Assembly (NCBI GenBank): GCA_937889015.1
Contig: CALARR010000423.1
Coordinates: forward strand, 1 to 14,441
Origin: an uncultured Planctomycetales bacterium
GTDB taxonomy: Bacteria; Planctomycetota; Planctomycetia; Pirellulales; Thermoguttaceae
Length of the DNA stretch: 14,441 nucleotides
Direction: 5' to 3'
Numbering within the stretch: the stretch's first letter is position 1; each line of letters begins with the position of its first letter. A program made the translations under genes and the position numbers. This document shows positions 1-7,568 of the stretch, piece by piece. The notes beneath the pieces are model-generated. The model had not been told where the DNA came from and ran no database searches. It saw only the letters and a list, made by a program, of their open reading frames with translations.

Positions 1-392
1 ACCTGAACGTGGGCCGCGCTCCGGCGGACACCCTGCGGGTCGTCGACGCCCTGCTTGTCGTGGACCACGGTCGGCCGCGGAACCGTGCCTTGTGCATGGT
101 CGTAGTAGGAAACCATGTCCAACAGGTACCGTTTGCCTTGCTTGGCTCCCCCGTACACGAAGAACGTCTTGTTGGCCTGCCTGGAATAGACGGCAATAGG
201 CACGTGGTTGGCCGTGTAGGTGCCCTGGCCACCGGAGTTCTTGTCGCCATACTCGCTGAACTGCCCCAGTGTGAACCAGATGCCGCGGTAACCATCGTCC
301 TTCGGGGAAGTCTCGGCCCGCGCGACGCCGCACGCGGTCGACAACCAGAGCAGACCGCAAGCCAGGCACATCCACACGCGCAAGATCGACAT
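1..392 (-). CDS. Secreted BNR_4-type beta-propeller protein (N-terminal part, runs off left edge)
   Basis: This is the first 130 codons of a minus-strand gene whose 3' end lies outside the window. ATG at 392 follows a good ribosome site (AGAAGG, about 6 nt away). Residues 1-26 form a Sec signal peptide (hydrophobic core, then VARA before ETSP); a lipobox around C21 is possible but atypical. The mature start contains DDGYRGIWF (about 32-40), GGQGTYTANHVPIAVYS and KTFFVYGG, followed by VVHDKQGVDDP. These phrases are characteristic, from memory, of the BNR repeat-containing family PF15892, whose members are exported beta-propellers that include ulvan-lyase-like (PL24/PL25) enzymes. Lyase versus non-enzymatic function cannot be decided from the fragment. 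It lies 154 bp downstream of the VOC gene on the same strand, so it may be the tail of the sugar-catabolism cluster. After VDDP the sequence reads QGVRRSAAHV rather than the DPHDN-type continuation I would expect for this family. Confidence 0.75.
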   Translation of the reverse strand, partial: MSILRVWMCLACGLLWLSTACGVARAETSPKDDGYRGIWFTLGQFSEYGDKNSGGQGTYTANHVPIAVYSRQANKTFFVYGGAKQGKRYLLDMVSYYDHAQGTVPRPTVVHDKQGVDDPQGVRRSAAHVQ

Positions 393-546
393 GCGTACCT
401 TCTCTATGAGCCAGCCATTTGTGAGGCGAACGAACCGATAACGCATTTCCAGACCAGGTACTCGTGGTTTTTGATGACCCACTCCCGAGTCCTTTGGATT
501 CTGTGATTGGACATCGGATTCCGCAATATGGGGCAATCGCTCCACC
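393..546. other. Intergenic region upstream of the BNR_4-type gene
   Basis: This is a 154-bp gap between two minus-strand genes. It holds the ribosome site of the left-hand gene next to 392. A weak minus-strand promoter-like pair can be drawn (TTGCGG, 17 nt, CAGAAT), but the match is poor and I do not claim it. No convincing terminator hairpin with a T-run is visible downstream of the VOC gene. Confidence 0.4.
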
Positions 547-882
547 CTAGGGTTGAATCGATCCATTCGGCGACTTGTATTCCATGAGTTCGATCACCGC
601 TCCGTCGTCAGTCTGGAAGAAGGCCACCACGGCGAAGCCCACGTCGAAGGGCTCCAGGAGGACCTTCATCCCGCGCGAGGCCTCGCTGATGCTCTCCACG
701 CGATAGGCCACGTGCGGTCCGACACGCGTCGGGCCGGTGACCGGACTGTCGGGCTCGAAACGGAGCCACTCGATGCGGTAGGGATGCTTTTGGAAATCGG
801 TGATCCACACGCGGGTCGGGGCGATGAAGATCTCGCCCGGCTTCTGCTCGGTCGTCACAATGCCGACGTGGTCGAATTGCAT
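547..882 (-). CDS. VOC (glyoxalase/dioxygenase-fold) family protein
   Basis: A 111-residue protein starting MQFDHVGIVT, with AAGG about 8 nt before the ATG. The length and the opening F-D-H-V-G-I are typical of a single betaalphabetabetabeta-module VOC protein (glyoxalase I/bleomycin resistance superfamily). Candidate metal ligands sit at the expected spacing: H5 on the first strand, E39 or E43 in the middle (RIEWLRFE), H57 (PHVAYRV) and E98 (VIELMEY) on the last strand. The full ligand set suggests an enzyme rather than a mere binding protein. Two such modules are needed for one site, so it probably acts as a homodimer. There is no signal peptide; it should be cytoplasmic. It follows the second Gfo/Idh/MocA gene after an 86-bp gap and may act on a sugar-derived aldehyde or keto intermediate. 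Substrate unknown; function is inferred from fold only. Confidence 0.8.
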   Translation of the reverse strand: MQFDHVGIVTTEQKPGEIFIAPTRVWITDFQKHPYRIEWLRFEPDSPVTGPTRVGPHVAYRVESISEASRGMKVLLEPFDVGFAVVAFFQTDDGAVIELMEYKSPNGSIQP

Positions 883-968
883 GGGTAGACCTTGGGTTTT
901 GGGTCTTGGGTTTTGGGTCTTGGGTCCTGGGGCGAGCGGCAGCAGGCCTGAGACCCGAGACCGAAGAG
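883..968. other. Intergenic gap with G-rich heptad repeat
   Basis: The 86-bp gap between the MocA gene stop and the VOC gene start contains a G-rich simple repeat (separate entry), then a GAGACCC/GAGACCG direct repeat near 950-962. GGGTCT (915-920) and AGACCC (951-956) are inverted copies, so a hairpin is also possible. There is no T-run to make a standard terminator. Confidence 0.6.
891..932 (+). repeat. TGGGTYY heptad repeat, G-quadruplex motif
   Basis: The plus strand shows six runs of three or more G (894-896, 901-903, 908-910, 915-917, 922-924, 929-932), each separated by exactly four pyrimidines (TTTT, TCTT, TTTT, TCTT, TCCT). It can also be read as a 14-bp unit CTTGGGTTTTGGGT present twice exactly (891-904, 905-918) and once degenerate (919-932). 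This meets the usual G3+N1-7 definition of an intramolecular G-quadruplex with room for alternative registers. The G-rich strand is the template strand of the flanking minus-strand genes, so the transcript would be C-rich. Structure formation is inferred. Confidence 0.85.
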
Positions 969-1979
969 CTACTTCAGTTCAACTACCGTATTGGTCCTCG
1001 ATGATTCCGTGGCGGCGAGCATCAACTCGACGGCGTTACGGGATTCTTCGGGCGTGATTCGATCGGGGCGGCGTCCCTCGCACACGCAATCGGCGAAGTA
1101 CCGCAGTTCCGCGCGGAGAATGCCGAATCGCTGCCCAAAGGGATGCGGCCAATACATGGTGTCGGGGAACTTGTTACCTTGGGCGTCGTGGATCTCCAGA
1201 CCGGCCTGGCCGCAGTTGATGTAGATGGCCCCTTCGGTTCCCAGGACTTCCATCCGCGCGTCGATCTGATAGGGCGTGTTCTCAGGCAGGTGCCAGACCG
1301 ACTCGACCACGCCCACGGCGCCGTCCTCCAGGCGAAACATGGCCCAGCCCGCGTCGGGATACTTGTTCGTGCCCGGATGGACTTCTTGGGCATAGACGCT
1401 CTTCGGTCGGGCGCCGCTGAACCAGAGCATCAGGTCGGCGTCGTGGATGCCGTCGCCCATCAGGGCCGATATCTTGTCCAGCACCTGGCGGCCGATCGCT
1501 TTGGACAGATTGCGCCGGGCGTGCATCGAGACGATCCGGCCGATGCGTCCTTCGGCCACAGCTTCCTTGGCCATGGCCACACGCGGATCGAAGCGGCAAA
1601 TGTGCCCGACCATGAAGATCCCCTCGGCCTGGCGCGCCGCGGCCAGGATGCGATCGCAATCGGCCAACGAACCGGCCATGGGTTTTTCCAGCAGGACATG
1701 CTTGCCGGAATTCAAGGCGTCCACGGCGATCTGGCAGTGATCGTCGATGTGCGTGGTGATGCTTACGACATCGACCGCCGGGTCGGCCAACAACTGGCGA
1801 TAGTCCTGGTAACAGCGCGTGACACCGAAGCGTTGAGCCACCTGGTCCAATCGCTCGCGGCGACGCGTGGAAAAGGCGGCCAACTCGATTCCCGGCATGG
1901 CGGCCAGGCTCTCGGCATGGACCTCGCCGAACCAGCCCAATCCAATCACGCCCCACCGCACGGTCTTGCTTGTCGACAC
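969..1979 (-). CDS. Gfo/Idh/MocA family NAD(P)-dependent oxidoreductase (cytoplasmic)
   Basis: A 336-residue protein of normal family length. The N-terminal Rossmann domain (about 7-125) opens with WGVIGLGWFG, giving the GxGxxG nucleotide-binding motif at residues 13-18, and carries the family EKP motif at 98-100 (HVLLEKPMAG), whose Lys is a catalytic/cofactor residue. The C-terminal alpha/beta domain (about 130-330) has GDGIHDADLMLW at 175-186, including the conserved His179/Asp180 pair. Family members oxidise or reduce sugar, inositol or sugar-acid hydroxyls with NAD(P). There is no signal peptide, unlike the other MocA protein at 4317-5714. The start is GTG at 1979, supported by GGAG about 10 nt upstream and by the motif lying at the usual distance from the N-terminus. 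It lies 27 bp after the DUF4838 gene, so translation from one mRNA is likely. The exact substrate is not readable. Confidence 0.9.
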   Translation of the reverse strand: MSTSKTVRWGVIGLGWFGEVHAESLAAMPGIELAAFSTRRRERLDQVAQRFGVTRCYQDYRQLLADPAVDVVSITTHIDDHCQIAVDALNSGKHVLLEKPMAGSLADCDRILAAARQAEGIFMVGHICRFDPRVAMAKEAVAEGRIGRIVSMHARRNLSKAIGRQVLDKISALMGDGIHDADLMLWFSGARPKSVYAQEVHPGTNKYPDAGWAMFRLEDGAVGVVESVWHLPENTPYQIDARMEVLGTEGAIYINCGQAGLEIHDAQGNKFPDTMYWPHPFGQRFGILRAELRYFADCVCEGRRPDRITPEESRNAVELMLAATESSRTNTVVELK

Positions 1980-2006
1980 GATGGAAGTCTCCGTCAGTAC
2001 GGGTTC

Positions 2007-4286
2007 TCAGCGAGCCTTGGGCTCGCGCACCAATAGGATTCGGTCCACATAGACGGCCGTGACCTCGCCTGGTCGCTTCGGCGGAGCGGCCCAGAAGTAC
2101 TGGCCGCCATTCAAGTCGTGGGTCCCGAGGTCGATGACCTTGTAGCCCTCGCCCTTCAGGTCTTCGACCTTGAGCGTTCGACTGACGATCCCCTTCTTGG
2201 CCGCCGCGTCATAAATCCCCAGTGTCATCGCCTTCCCGGCGGTGGCGGTGGCCTCGACGCGCACGAACATGTAGCAGTGCCACGGGTTGCCGACCGCAAC
2301 ATCGTCGGAAACATGATATTGCAGTGCCCACTCGTGATGGTCGCCCGGCATGCGTGCGGCCATCCGGTCCGAGGCCTGCGGATCCTCGGCCAGGGCGCCC
2401 CAGTTCTTGTGCGCGCTGAGCGGGTTGAACTGGTTGTCCTGGATGTCGAGGCAGCGGTTGGCTGGCAAGCCACGGCACATCTCCGGCAGCGGGGCCGGTT
2501 CGCGAAAACGACGGCGGAGCAGTTCCTCGTACTCGGAAAACGGCCTCCGCTCCCGGTATTCACCCGCCTTGTGCTCGTGGGCCAGGGCGATGAACTCCTG
2601 ACAGGCGGCACGCGGGTCGCGCGGGCCCAAGAACTCCAGCCCTTGAAGTGTGGCCACCTGCTTCAAGGCATCGTAGCGCTGCAGCCAGGCGTGGTCCAGT
2701 GAGAGCCGTTCGCGGCGGACGCGCTGCGCGAGCAGGGGGTCGCGTGCCACGGCCGCCGTGGCCTTTTCATAGTGGCGCGTGGCAGAATTCAGATCTTCCA
2801 GCCCAAGCCACTTCGACGTATCGGGCATGAAGCACCGCAAGTGGACGCGTGAGCGTTGGGCGGCATCGTGGAGCGTATTCAGATAGGCGCGGAGGTGGGG
2901 AGCCGCCGGCCCGTAGTAGCCGGCCATGAATTCATCGATGAGTTTTTGCGGATCGGCCTGCGGATTCCACATCAGGTGCGCGATGACCCATGCGCGCATC
3001 CGCACGAAATCGCCAATCCGGCTGCCATGGTCTCCTTGTTCGAAAAGGCCTACGGTGTTATGTTTCACGAAGAACTGGATGTTTGGCCCAAGTACGCGCA
3101 GGTTCGGGTGGGGGAGCACGTAGTTGGAGAAATTGGTCACATAGTCCCAGATGAACAACTGTGGAGCGATCCGGCTCCAGCCCTCGATGTCGGCGCGGAA
3201 CTTCTCGTTTTGGGCACCGACCGCCAGAGGCTCGACGAACGAGCACTCGATGGAACAGAGGCGGATCACCACGTTCTTCCGCGGCTTGACGGATCGGGGC
3301 GGCTGACGCGTGTACTGGTAAGCCAGGGTTTCGACCAGGACGTCGGGAAATTCCTTCTCAATGTCGGCCGCCACGGCGTTGACGAATTGCAGGAGCAAAC
3401 CGGCCGGTGATCCCTCGGCCTCTTCCACGGCCGCACAGCGCGCACATTCGCAGCGACCGTGCCAGTCATTCTGGCTGATGGAGATCAGGCCCGCCTGGGG
3501 ATCCTTGCGCAGCTTTGCCAGGGCATTACGGACCAACTCCTGGCGCATGGCCTCGTTGGTCAGGCACAGTTGGGCGCGCTCGTGCGTCCGCTTGCCCTTG
3601 ATCTCGCTGTACCATTCCGGGTGCTGAGCAAAGTACTTCTCCGGTGGCAAGAGAGGGTAAAACGTATGCACGAAACCGGCGAACGTGTAGTGCCCGCCAT
3701 ATTCCGCCGGGATCGGATTGCTCTGGCCGTTGCACTTCGAGCGCGCGGCAAACACGCCGTTGGACATATCGGTGTAGTAGGCTTCGCGATAGCGCAGGGG
3801 TGGGGCGTAGCGCACGGCGAGGGGCGGAAGTTCCAGCGTTGGCTTGCGCGGCGTGTAGCTTTCAGTAGAAGTCCACCAGCGGCAGCCGACCACGTCTTCC
3901 AGGAACGTGTAGACCGCGTACAGGGTTCCACGCGGCCCTTGTCCGGCCAGCACCAGATGTTCCCCGACCGTCTGCATCACGATTCCGTCGTGGCCCAGGG
4001 TGGCCAGGTCCAGATCAGGCAGCAACTGCTTCAGCCTGGCCGACGAGCCGACCACGATTTGCCGGCCCGGCCGGAGCGGTTCGTTGTCGCGCGAAATCGG
4101 CAGGGTGGCGCCGGTAACTTCGGCCAGGTGCTGCTGGAGTTCTCGGGCGGCAGTCGCCTCGACCGGCAGCGCGGCAGCGGAAATCACAATCGTGGCATTG
4201 GTCTTGCCTTCCTGAACCAGCGGCGGGGCCGACCAGGCCGAACCACACGACAGCAAAGCGACCACAATCGCTGATAGAGAACGCAT
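2007..4286 (-). CDS. Secreted DUF4838 domain protein, glycosidase-like
   Basis: A 759-residue protein. Residues 1-20 are a Sec signal peptide (MRSLSAIVVALL core, SAWSA before PPLV). Residues about 25-150 resemble the alpha-glucuronidase (GH67) N-terminal domain: ATAARELQQHL, IVVGSS, GHDGIVMQ and GTLYAVYTFLEDVVGCRWW (120-138). The middle (about 170-520) matches DUF4838 (PF16126) as I know it, including HPEWYSEIKGKR, QLCLTNEA and SQNDWHGRCECARC (271-284) with a CxCxxC cluster, then FIWDYVTNFSNYVLPHPNL and LFEQGDHG. A helical stretch follows, and from about 615 a beta-rich C-terminal region (WHCYMFVRVEA, YFWAAPP, VYVDRILLVRE) looks like a carbohydrate-binding jelly-roll-type domain. The family is treated as putative glycoside hydrolase-like; I cannot name catalytic residues with certainty. 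It sits between two MocA genes (30 bp and 27 bp gaps), pointing to extracytoplasmic glycan breakdown coupled to sugar oxidation. Confidence 0.88.
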   Translation of the reverse strand: MRSLSAIVVALLSCGSAWSAPPLVQEGKTNATIVISAAALPVEATAARELQQHLAEVTGATLPISRDNEPLRPGRQIVVGSSARLKQLLPDLDLATLGHDGIVMQTVGEHLVLAGQGPRGTLYAVYTFLEDVVGCRWWTSTESYTPRKPTLELPPLAVRYAPPLRYREAYYTDMSNGVFAARSKCNGQSNPIPAEYGGHYTFAGFVHTFYPLLPPEKYFAQHPEWYSEIKGKRTHERAQLCLTNEAMRQELVRNALAKLRKDPQAGLISISQNDWHGRCECARCAAVEEAEGSPAGLLLQFVNAVAADIEKEFPDVLVETLAYQYTRQPPRSVKPRKNVVIRLCSIECSFVEPLAVGAQNEKFRADIEGWSRIAPQLFIWDYVTNFSNYVLPHPNLRVLGPNIQFFVKHNTVGLFEQGDHGSRIGDFVRMRAWVIAHLMWNPQADPQKLIDEFMAGYYGPAAPHLRAYLNTLHDAAQRSRVHLRCFMPDTSKWLGLEDLNSATRHYEKATAAVARDPLLAQRVRRERLSLDHAWLQRYDALKQVATLQGLEFLGPRDPRAACQEFIALAHEHKAGEYRERRPFSEYEELLRRRFREPAPLPEMCRGLPANRCLDIQDNQFNPLSAHKNWGALAEDPQASDRMAARMPGDHHEWALQYHVSDDVAVGNPWHCYMFVRVEATATAGKAMTLGIYDAAAKKGIVSRTLKVEDLKGEGYKVIDLGTHDLNGGQYFWAAPPKRPGEVTAVYVDRILLVREPKAR

Positions 4287-4316
4287 GCGAGGATTCCAGG
4301 CAAGAAGGCGAGGCGA

Positions 4317-5714
<1,398 letters not shown>

Positions 5715-5870
5715 GGCGATCTCCTGGAACTGCAGATGCCGATAGGGACGTGCGGAAGCGTTGCGAGCGGAACGGGAAGCTCCGTCTTCGTGGCCCAACG
5801 CGCCCACCCTGAAGGTCACGACGGCTGGCCCACAAAACAGGAAGCCCCCCACAACTCAGGCAATCTTGGA

Positions 5871-5948
5871 GCCGGTCCGAAAACCTGTCGGCAGCTCAGT
5901 GCGGCTGGGCCGCCCGACTTGGCTGAGGCGGTTCTCGGATAGGTTCTA
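5871..5948. repeat. 78-bp structured tandem repeat, copy 1
   Basis: It matches copy 2 (5952-6029) at 70 of 78 positions by hand alignment; the last 44 bases are identical and there are no gaps. The period is 81 bp. Internal inverted pairs are CAGC (5892-5895) with GCTG (5904-5907), enclosed by GTCGG (5887-5891) with CCGAC (5914-5918). GGTTCT occurs twice near the right end (5930-5935 and 5942-5947), 12 bp apart. Confidence 0.9.
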
Positions 5949-5951
5949 AGG

Positions 5952-6029
5952 GCCGGTCCCAGAACCTGTCGGCAGTTCGGGCCCACTGGGCCGCCCGACT
6001 TGGCTGAGGCGGTTCTCGGATAGGTTCTA
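5952..6029. repeat. 78-bp structured tandem repeat, copy 2
   Basis: This is the second copy, 3 bp after copy 1. The inner pair here is CAGT (5973-5976) with ACTG (5985-5988), so the C-G pair of copy 1 has become T-A, which keeps pairing. An outer stem can form between AGAACCT (5961-5967) and AGGTTCT (6022-6028). On the minus strand the right end reads AGAACC-N6-AGAACC, a direct repeat with 12-bp period that could also be a protein-binding site. Confidence 0.9.
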
Positions 6030-6037
6030 GGTATTCT

Positions 6038-6055
6038 CGGCCCGCGATGCGGCCG
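6038..6055 (-). terminator. Short hairpin just after the regulator stop codon
   Basis: CGGCC (6038-6042) and GGCCG (6051-6055) are perfect inverted repeats with an 8-nt loop, beginning 3 bp beyond the stop codon of the regulator gene. There is no T-run after it on the minus strand, so a standard intrinsic terminator is not established. Confidence 0.25.
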
Positions 6056-6058
6056 GCG

Positions 6059-7297
6059 TCAAGGAGATCTTGGCCGGAAGTTTGTAGAGTTTGGGCCGCC
6101 CTGCGATTGACGCCGATACTGGGCCGGGGTTTGACCCACGTGGCCGCGAAAGACCACGCCCAGATACTCTTGGTGCCGGAATCCGGTCTGCAGCGCGATC
6201 AAGCGGATGGGCATGTCCGTTTGACTGAGCAGTTCCTGGACCCGTTTCAGGCGCACGCGAATGATCTCCTCGTGCACCGAGCGGCCGAGCAGCTTGCGAA
6301 AGCGGCGTTTGAGAACGGTTCGCGACAAGGATACATGCGCGGTCACATCCTCCACACCGATATGGTCGCAGGCGTGCTCGCCGATATAGTGCAAGGCCGA
6401 CGCGATATCGGGATCGGCAATCGCCACGATATCAGTCGACTGCCGGGCGACGACGCCGCGGGGCGGCACGACGATTCTCTCCAGGCACCGGCCGCCGGGC
6501 CGATCCATGAGTTGCTCCAGCATGACGGCCGCCTGGTAGCCGACCTCCTCCGGATTGTGCTCCACGCTTGACAAAGGCGGGCGCGACAGTCCGCAAATCA
6601 CTTCGTCGTTATCCACGCCGACGACGGCGATTTCCTCGGGCACATTGAGCCGGGCGTCGCCACAGACGCTGACGATCTGATGGGCGCGGAGGTCGTTGCA
6701 GGCCATCAATCCGACAGGCTTGGGAAGCGACTTCAGCCATTGCAGCAGGGCCTCTTCGTGCTGCAACTCATAGTCCTCGCTGTCGGCAATCAGGGACTTG
6801 GCGCGGCGGCGGCGCGGCTCCCAGACGTGGACCGGGTATCCGGCCCGAGCCAGGTGCTCGGCGAAATGCGTGCAGCGATCGTCCGAGGAATGAACGCCCG
6901 GCAACCCGCAGAAGGCGAAATGTTTCAGGCCGCGTTCCAGCAGGTGCTGAGCCGCCAGGCCGGCAATTGCCCCATTGTCGACCAGGACCGCCGGAGTCCG
7001 GCAGCGTCCCTGGTGTTCGAAGAGGTCCACGACCGGGACTCCCAGGCGGCCCACCAATTCGGCCAGACGCCGGTTCTCGATCCGAGCGATGATGCCGTCG
7101 CCTTTCCAGGTCCGCAACCAGGCCGGGGCCGATTCGGCCAACTTGCGTTCGCTGAAGTAGACCTTCCAGCGACCGTGAATCTGCACATACTTGCCGATGC
7201 CTTGCAGGACGGCGCGTCCGTAAGCCCGAGACCACTCCACCAGCAGGGCAACACGACGTATGCTGGGTCTGGGAGAGACGACCTTGGCGGGGGTCAT
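6059..7297 (-). CDS. XylR-type transcriptional regulator (LacI-like sensor plus AraC HTH)
   Basis: A 412-residue protein close in size and layout to E. coli XylR (about 390). Residues 14-290 form a LacI/periplasmic-binding-protein-like sugar sensor: VALLVEWSRAYGRAVLQGI (16-34), DGIIARI, VPVVDLFE, VGLMACNDLRA (195-205) and VVGVDNDEVICGLSRPPLSSV (225-245), the last being very typical of LacI-family effector domains. Residues about 300-396 are an AraC/XylS DNA-binding domain with two helix-turn-helices (VEDVTAHVSLSRTVLKRRF, then IRLIALQTGFRHQEYLGVVF) and the GQTPAQYR ending. Such proteins bind a sugar and activate or repress neighbouring catabolic genes. It is upstream of, and on the same strand as, the MocA/DUF4838 genes and divergent from the plus-strand cluster, so it could control either side. 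The ATG at 7297 has no clear ribosome site. An ATTATG/CATAAT element (7360-7365) could be its -10 but lacks a -35. Confidence 0.92.
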   Translation of the reverse strand: MTPAKVVSPRPSIRRVALLVEWSRAYGRAVLQGIGKYVQIHGRWKVYFSERKLAESAPAWLRTWKGDGIIARIENRRLAELVGRLGVPVVDLFEHQGRCRTPAVLVDNGAIAGLAAQHLLERGLKHFAFCGLPGVHSSDDRCTHFAEHLARAGYPVHVWEPRRRRAKSLIADSEDYELQHEEALLQWLKSLPKPVGLMACNDLRAHQIVSVCGDARLNVPEEIAVVGVDNDEVICGLSRPPLSSVEHNPEEVGYQAAVMLEQLMDRPGGRCLERIVVPPRGVVARQSTDIVAIADPDIASALHYIGEHACDHIGVEDVTAHVSLSRTVLKRRFRKLLGRSVHEEIIRVRLKRVQELLSQTDMPIRLIALQTGFRHQEYLGVVFRGHVGQTPAQYRRQSQGGPNSTNFRPRSP

Positions 7298-7568
7298 GGC
7301 GTTCTGAGCCCGAGGCGTGCGGGAATGGACTGATGCGGAGACGGCAGGCGGGTTTCTCTATTATGACAGAAGACGCGTCCGATTGGGCAGGACCGACCTA
7401 AAAGGGGAGGCACGGGGCGATTTTTTGTTGACACCCCCACTTGAGTGTGATATCGTGGTGTGTTGAATAGGGCGGCCCAGGGCAGCCGGTCTTGGACAGG
7501 CTCCCAGCAGGCGATATTGTTGGGTGAAGCGTCGAACACGTCTTTGATCAGAGGGTCGATCGATCCAC
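7298..7568. promoter_or_regulatory. Divergent intergenic region
   Basis: A 271-bp gap between the minus-strand regulator and the plus-strand cluster. It contains the rightward promoter described separately, a possible leftward -10 near 7360, and a leader of about 105 nt before the first plus-strand gene. The leader has no evident riboswitch. Confidence 0.6.
7428..7456 (+). promoter_or_regulatory. Sigma70-type promoter for the plus-strand cluster
   Basis: A perfect TTGACA (-35, 7428-7433) is followed by a 17-bp spacer and TATCGT (-10, 7451-7456, four of six consensus bases). Transcription would start near 7463. The spacer holds CACT-TG-AGTG (7438-7447), a small inverted repeat that could be an operator. 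This is the only strong match seen in the gap. Confidence 0.6.

Larger units (their letters stand above)
5715..6058. promoter_or_regulatory. Control region between the regulator gene and the MocA/DUF4838 operon
   Basis: This is a 344-bp non-coding gap on the strand used by both flanking genes. From right to left it has a short hairpin just past the regulator stop, two 78-bp repeat copies (5952-6029, 5871-5948), about 155 bp of ordinary sequence, and the Shine-Dalgarno of the Tat-MocA gene. It is the natural place for the operon promoter and for XylR-type operator sites, but I could not find a convincing -35/-10 pair on the minus strand. An open frame crosses 5715-5852 but has no credible start and is best read as leader. 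Confidence 0.5.

Noticed and set aside
9..506. 165-codon plus-strand open frame at the left edge
   Set aside because: It covers the minus-strand gene with a signal peptide and BNR_4-type motifs; that reading is far better supported.
1143..2036. 297-codon plus-strand open frame opposite the cytoplasmic MocA gene
   Set aside because: Antisense shadow of a gene with clear Rossmann and EKP motifs.
3459..4274. 271-codon plus-strand open frame opposite the DUF4838 gene
   Set aside because: Antisense shadow; low-complexity translation without recognisable motifs.
5715..5852. 46-residue N-terminal extension of the Tat-MocA protein
   Set aside because: A Shine-Dalgarno and a twin-arginine signal place the start at 5714; the extension would bury the signal.
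5871..6029. CRISPR array
   Set aside because: Only two copies, 78 bp long, with a 3-bp spacer and no cas genes.
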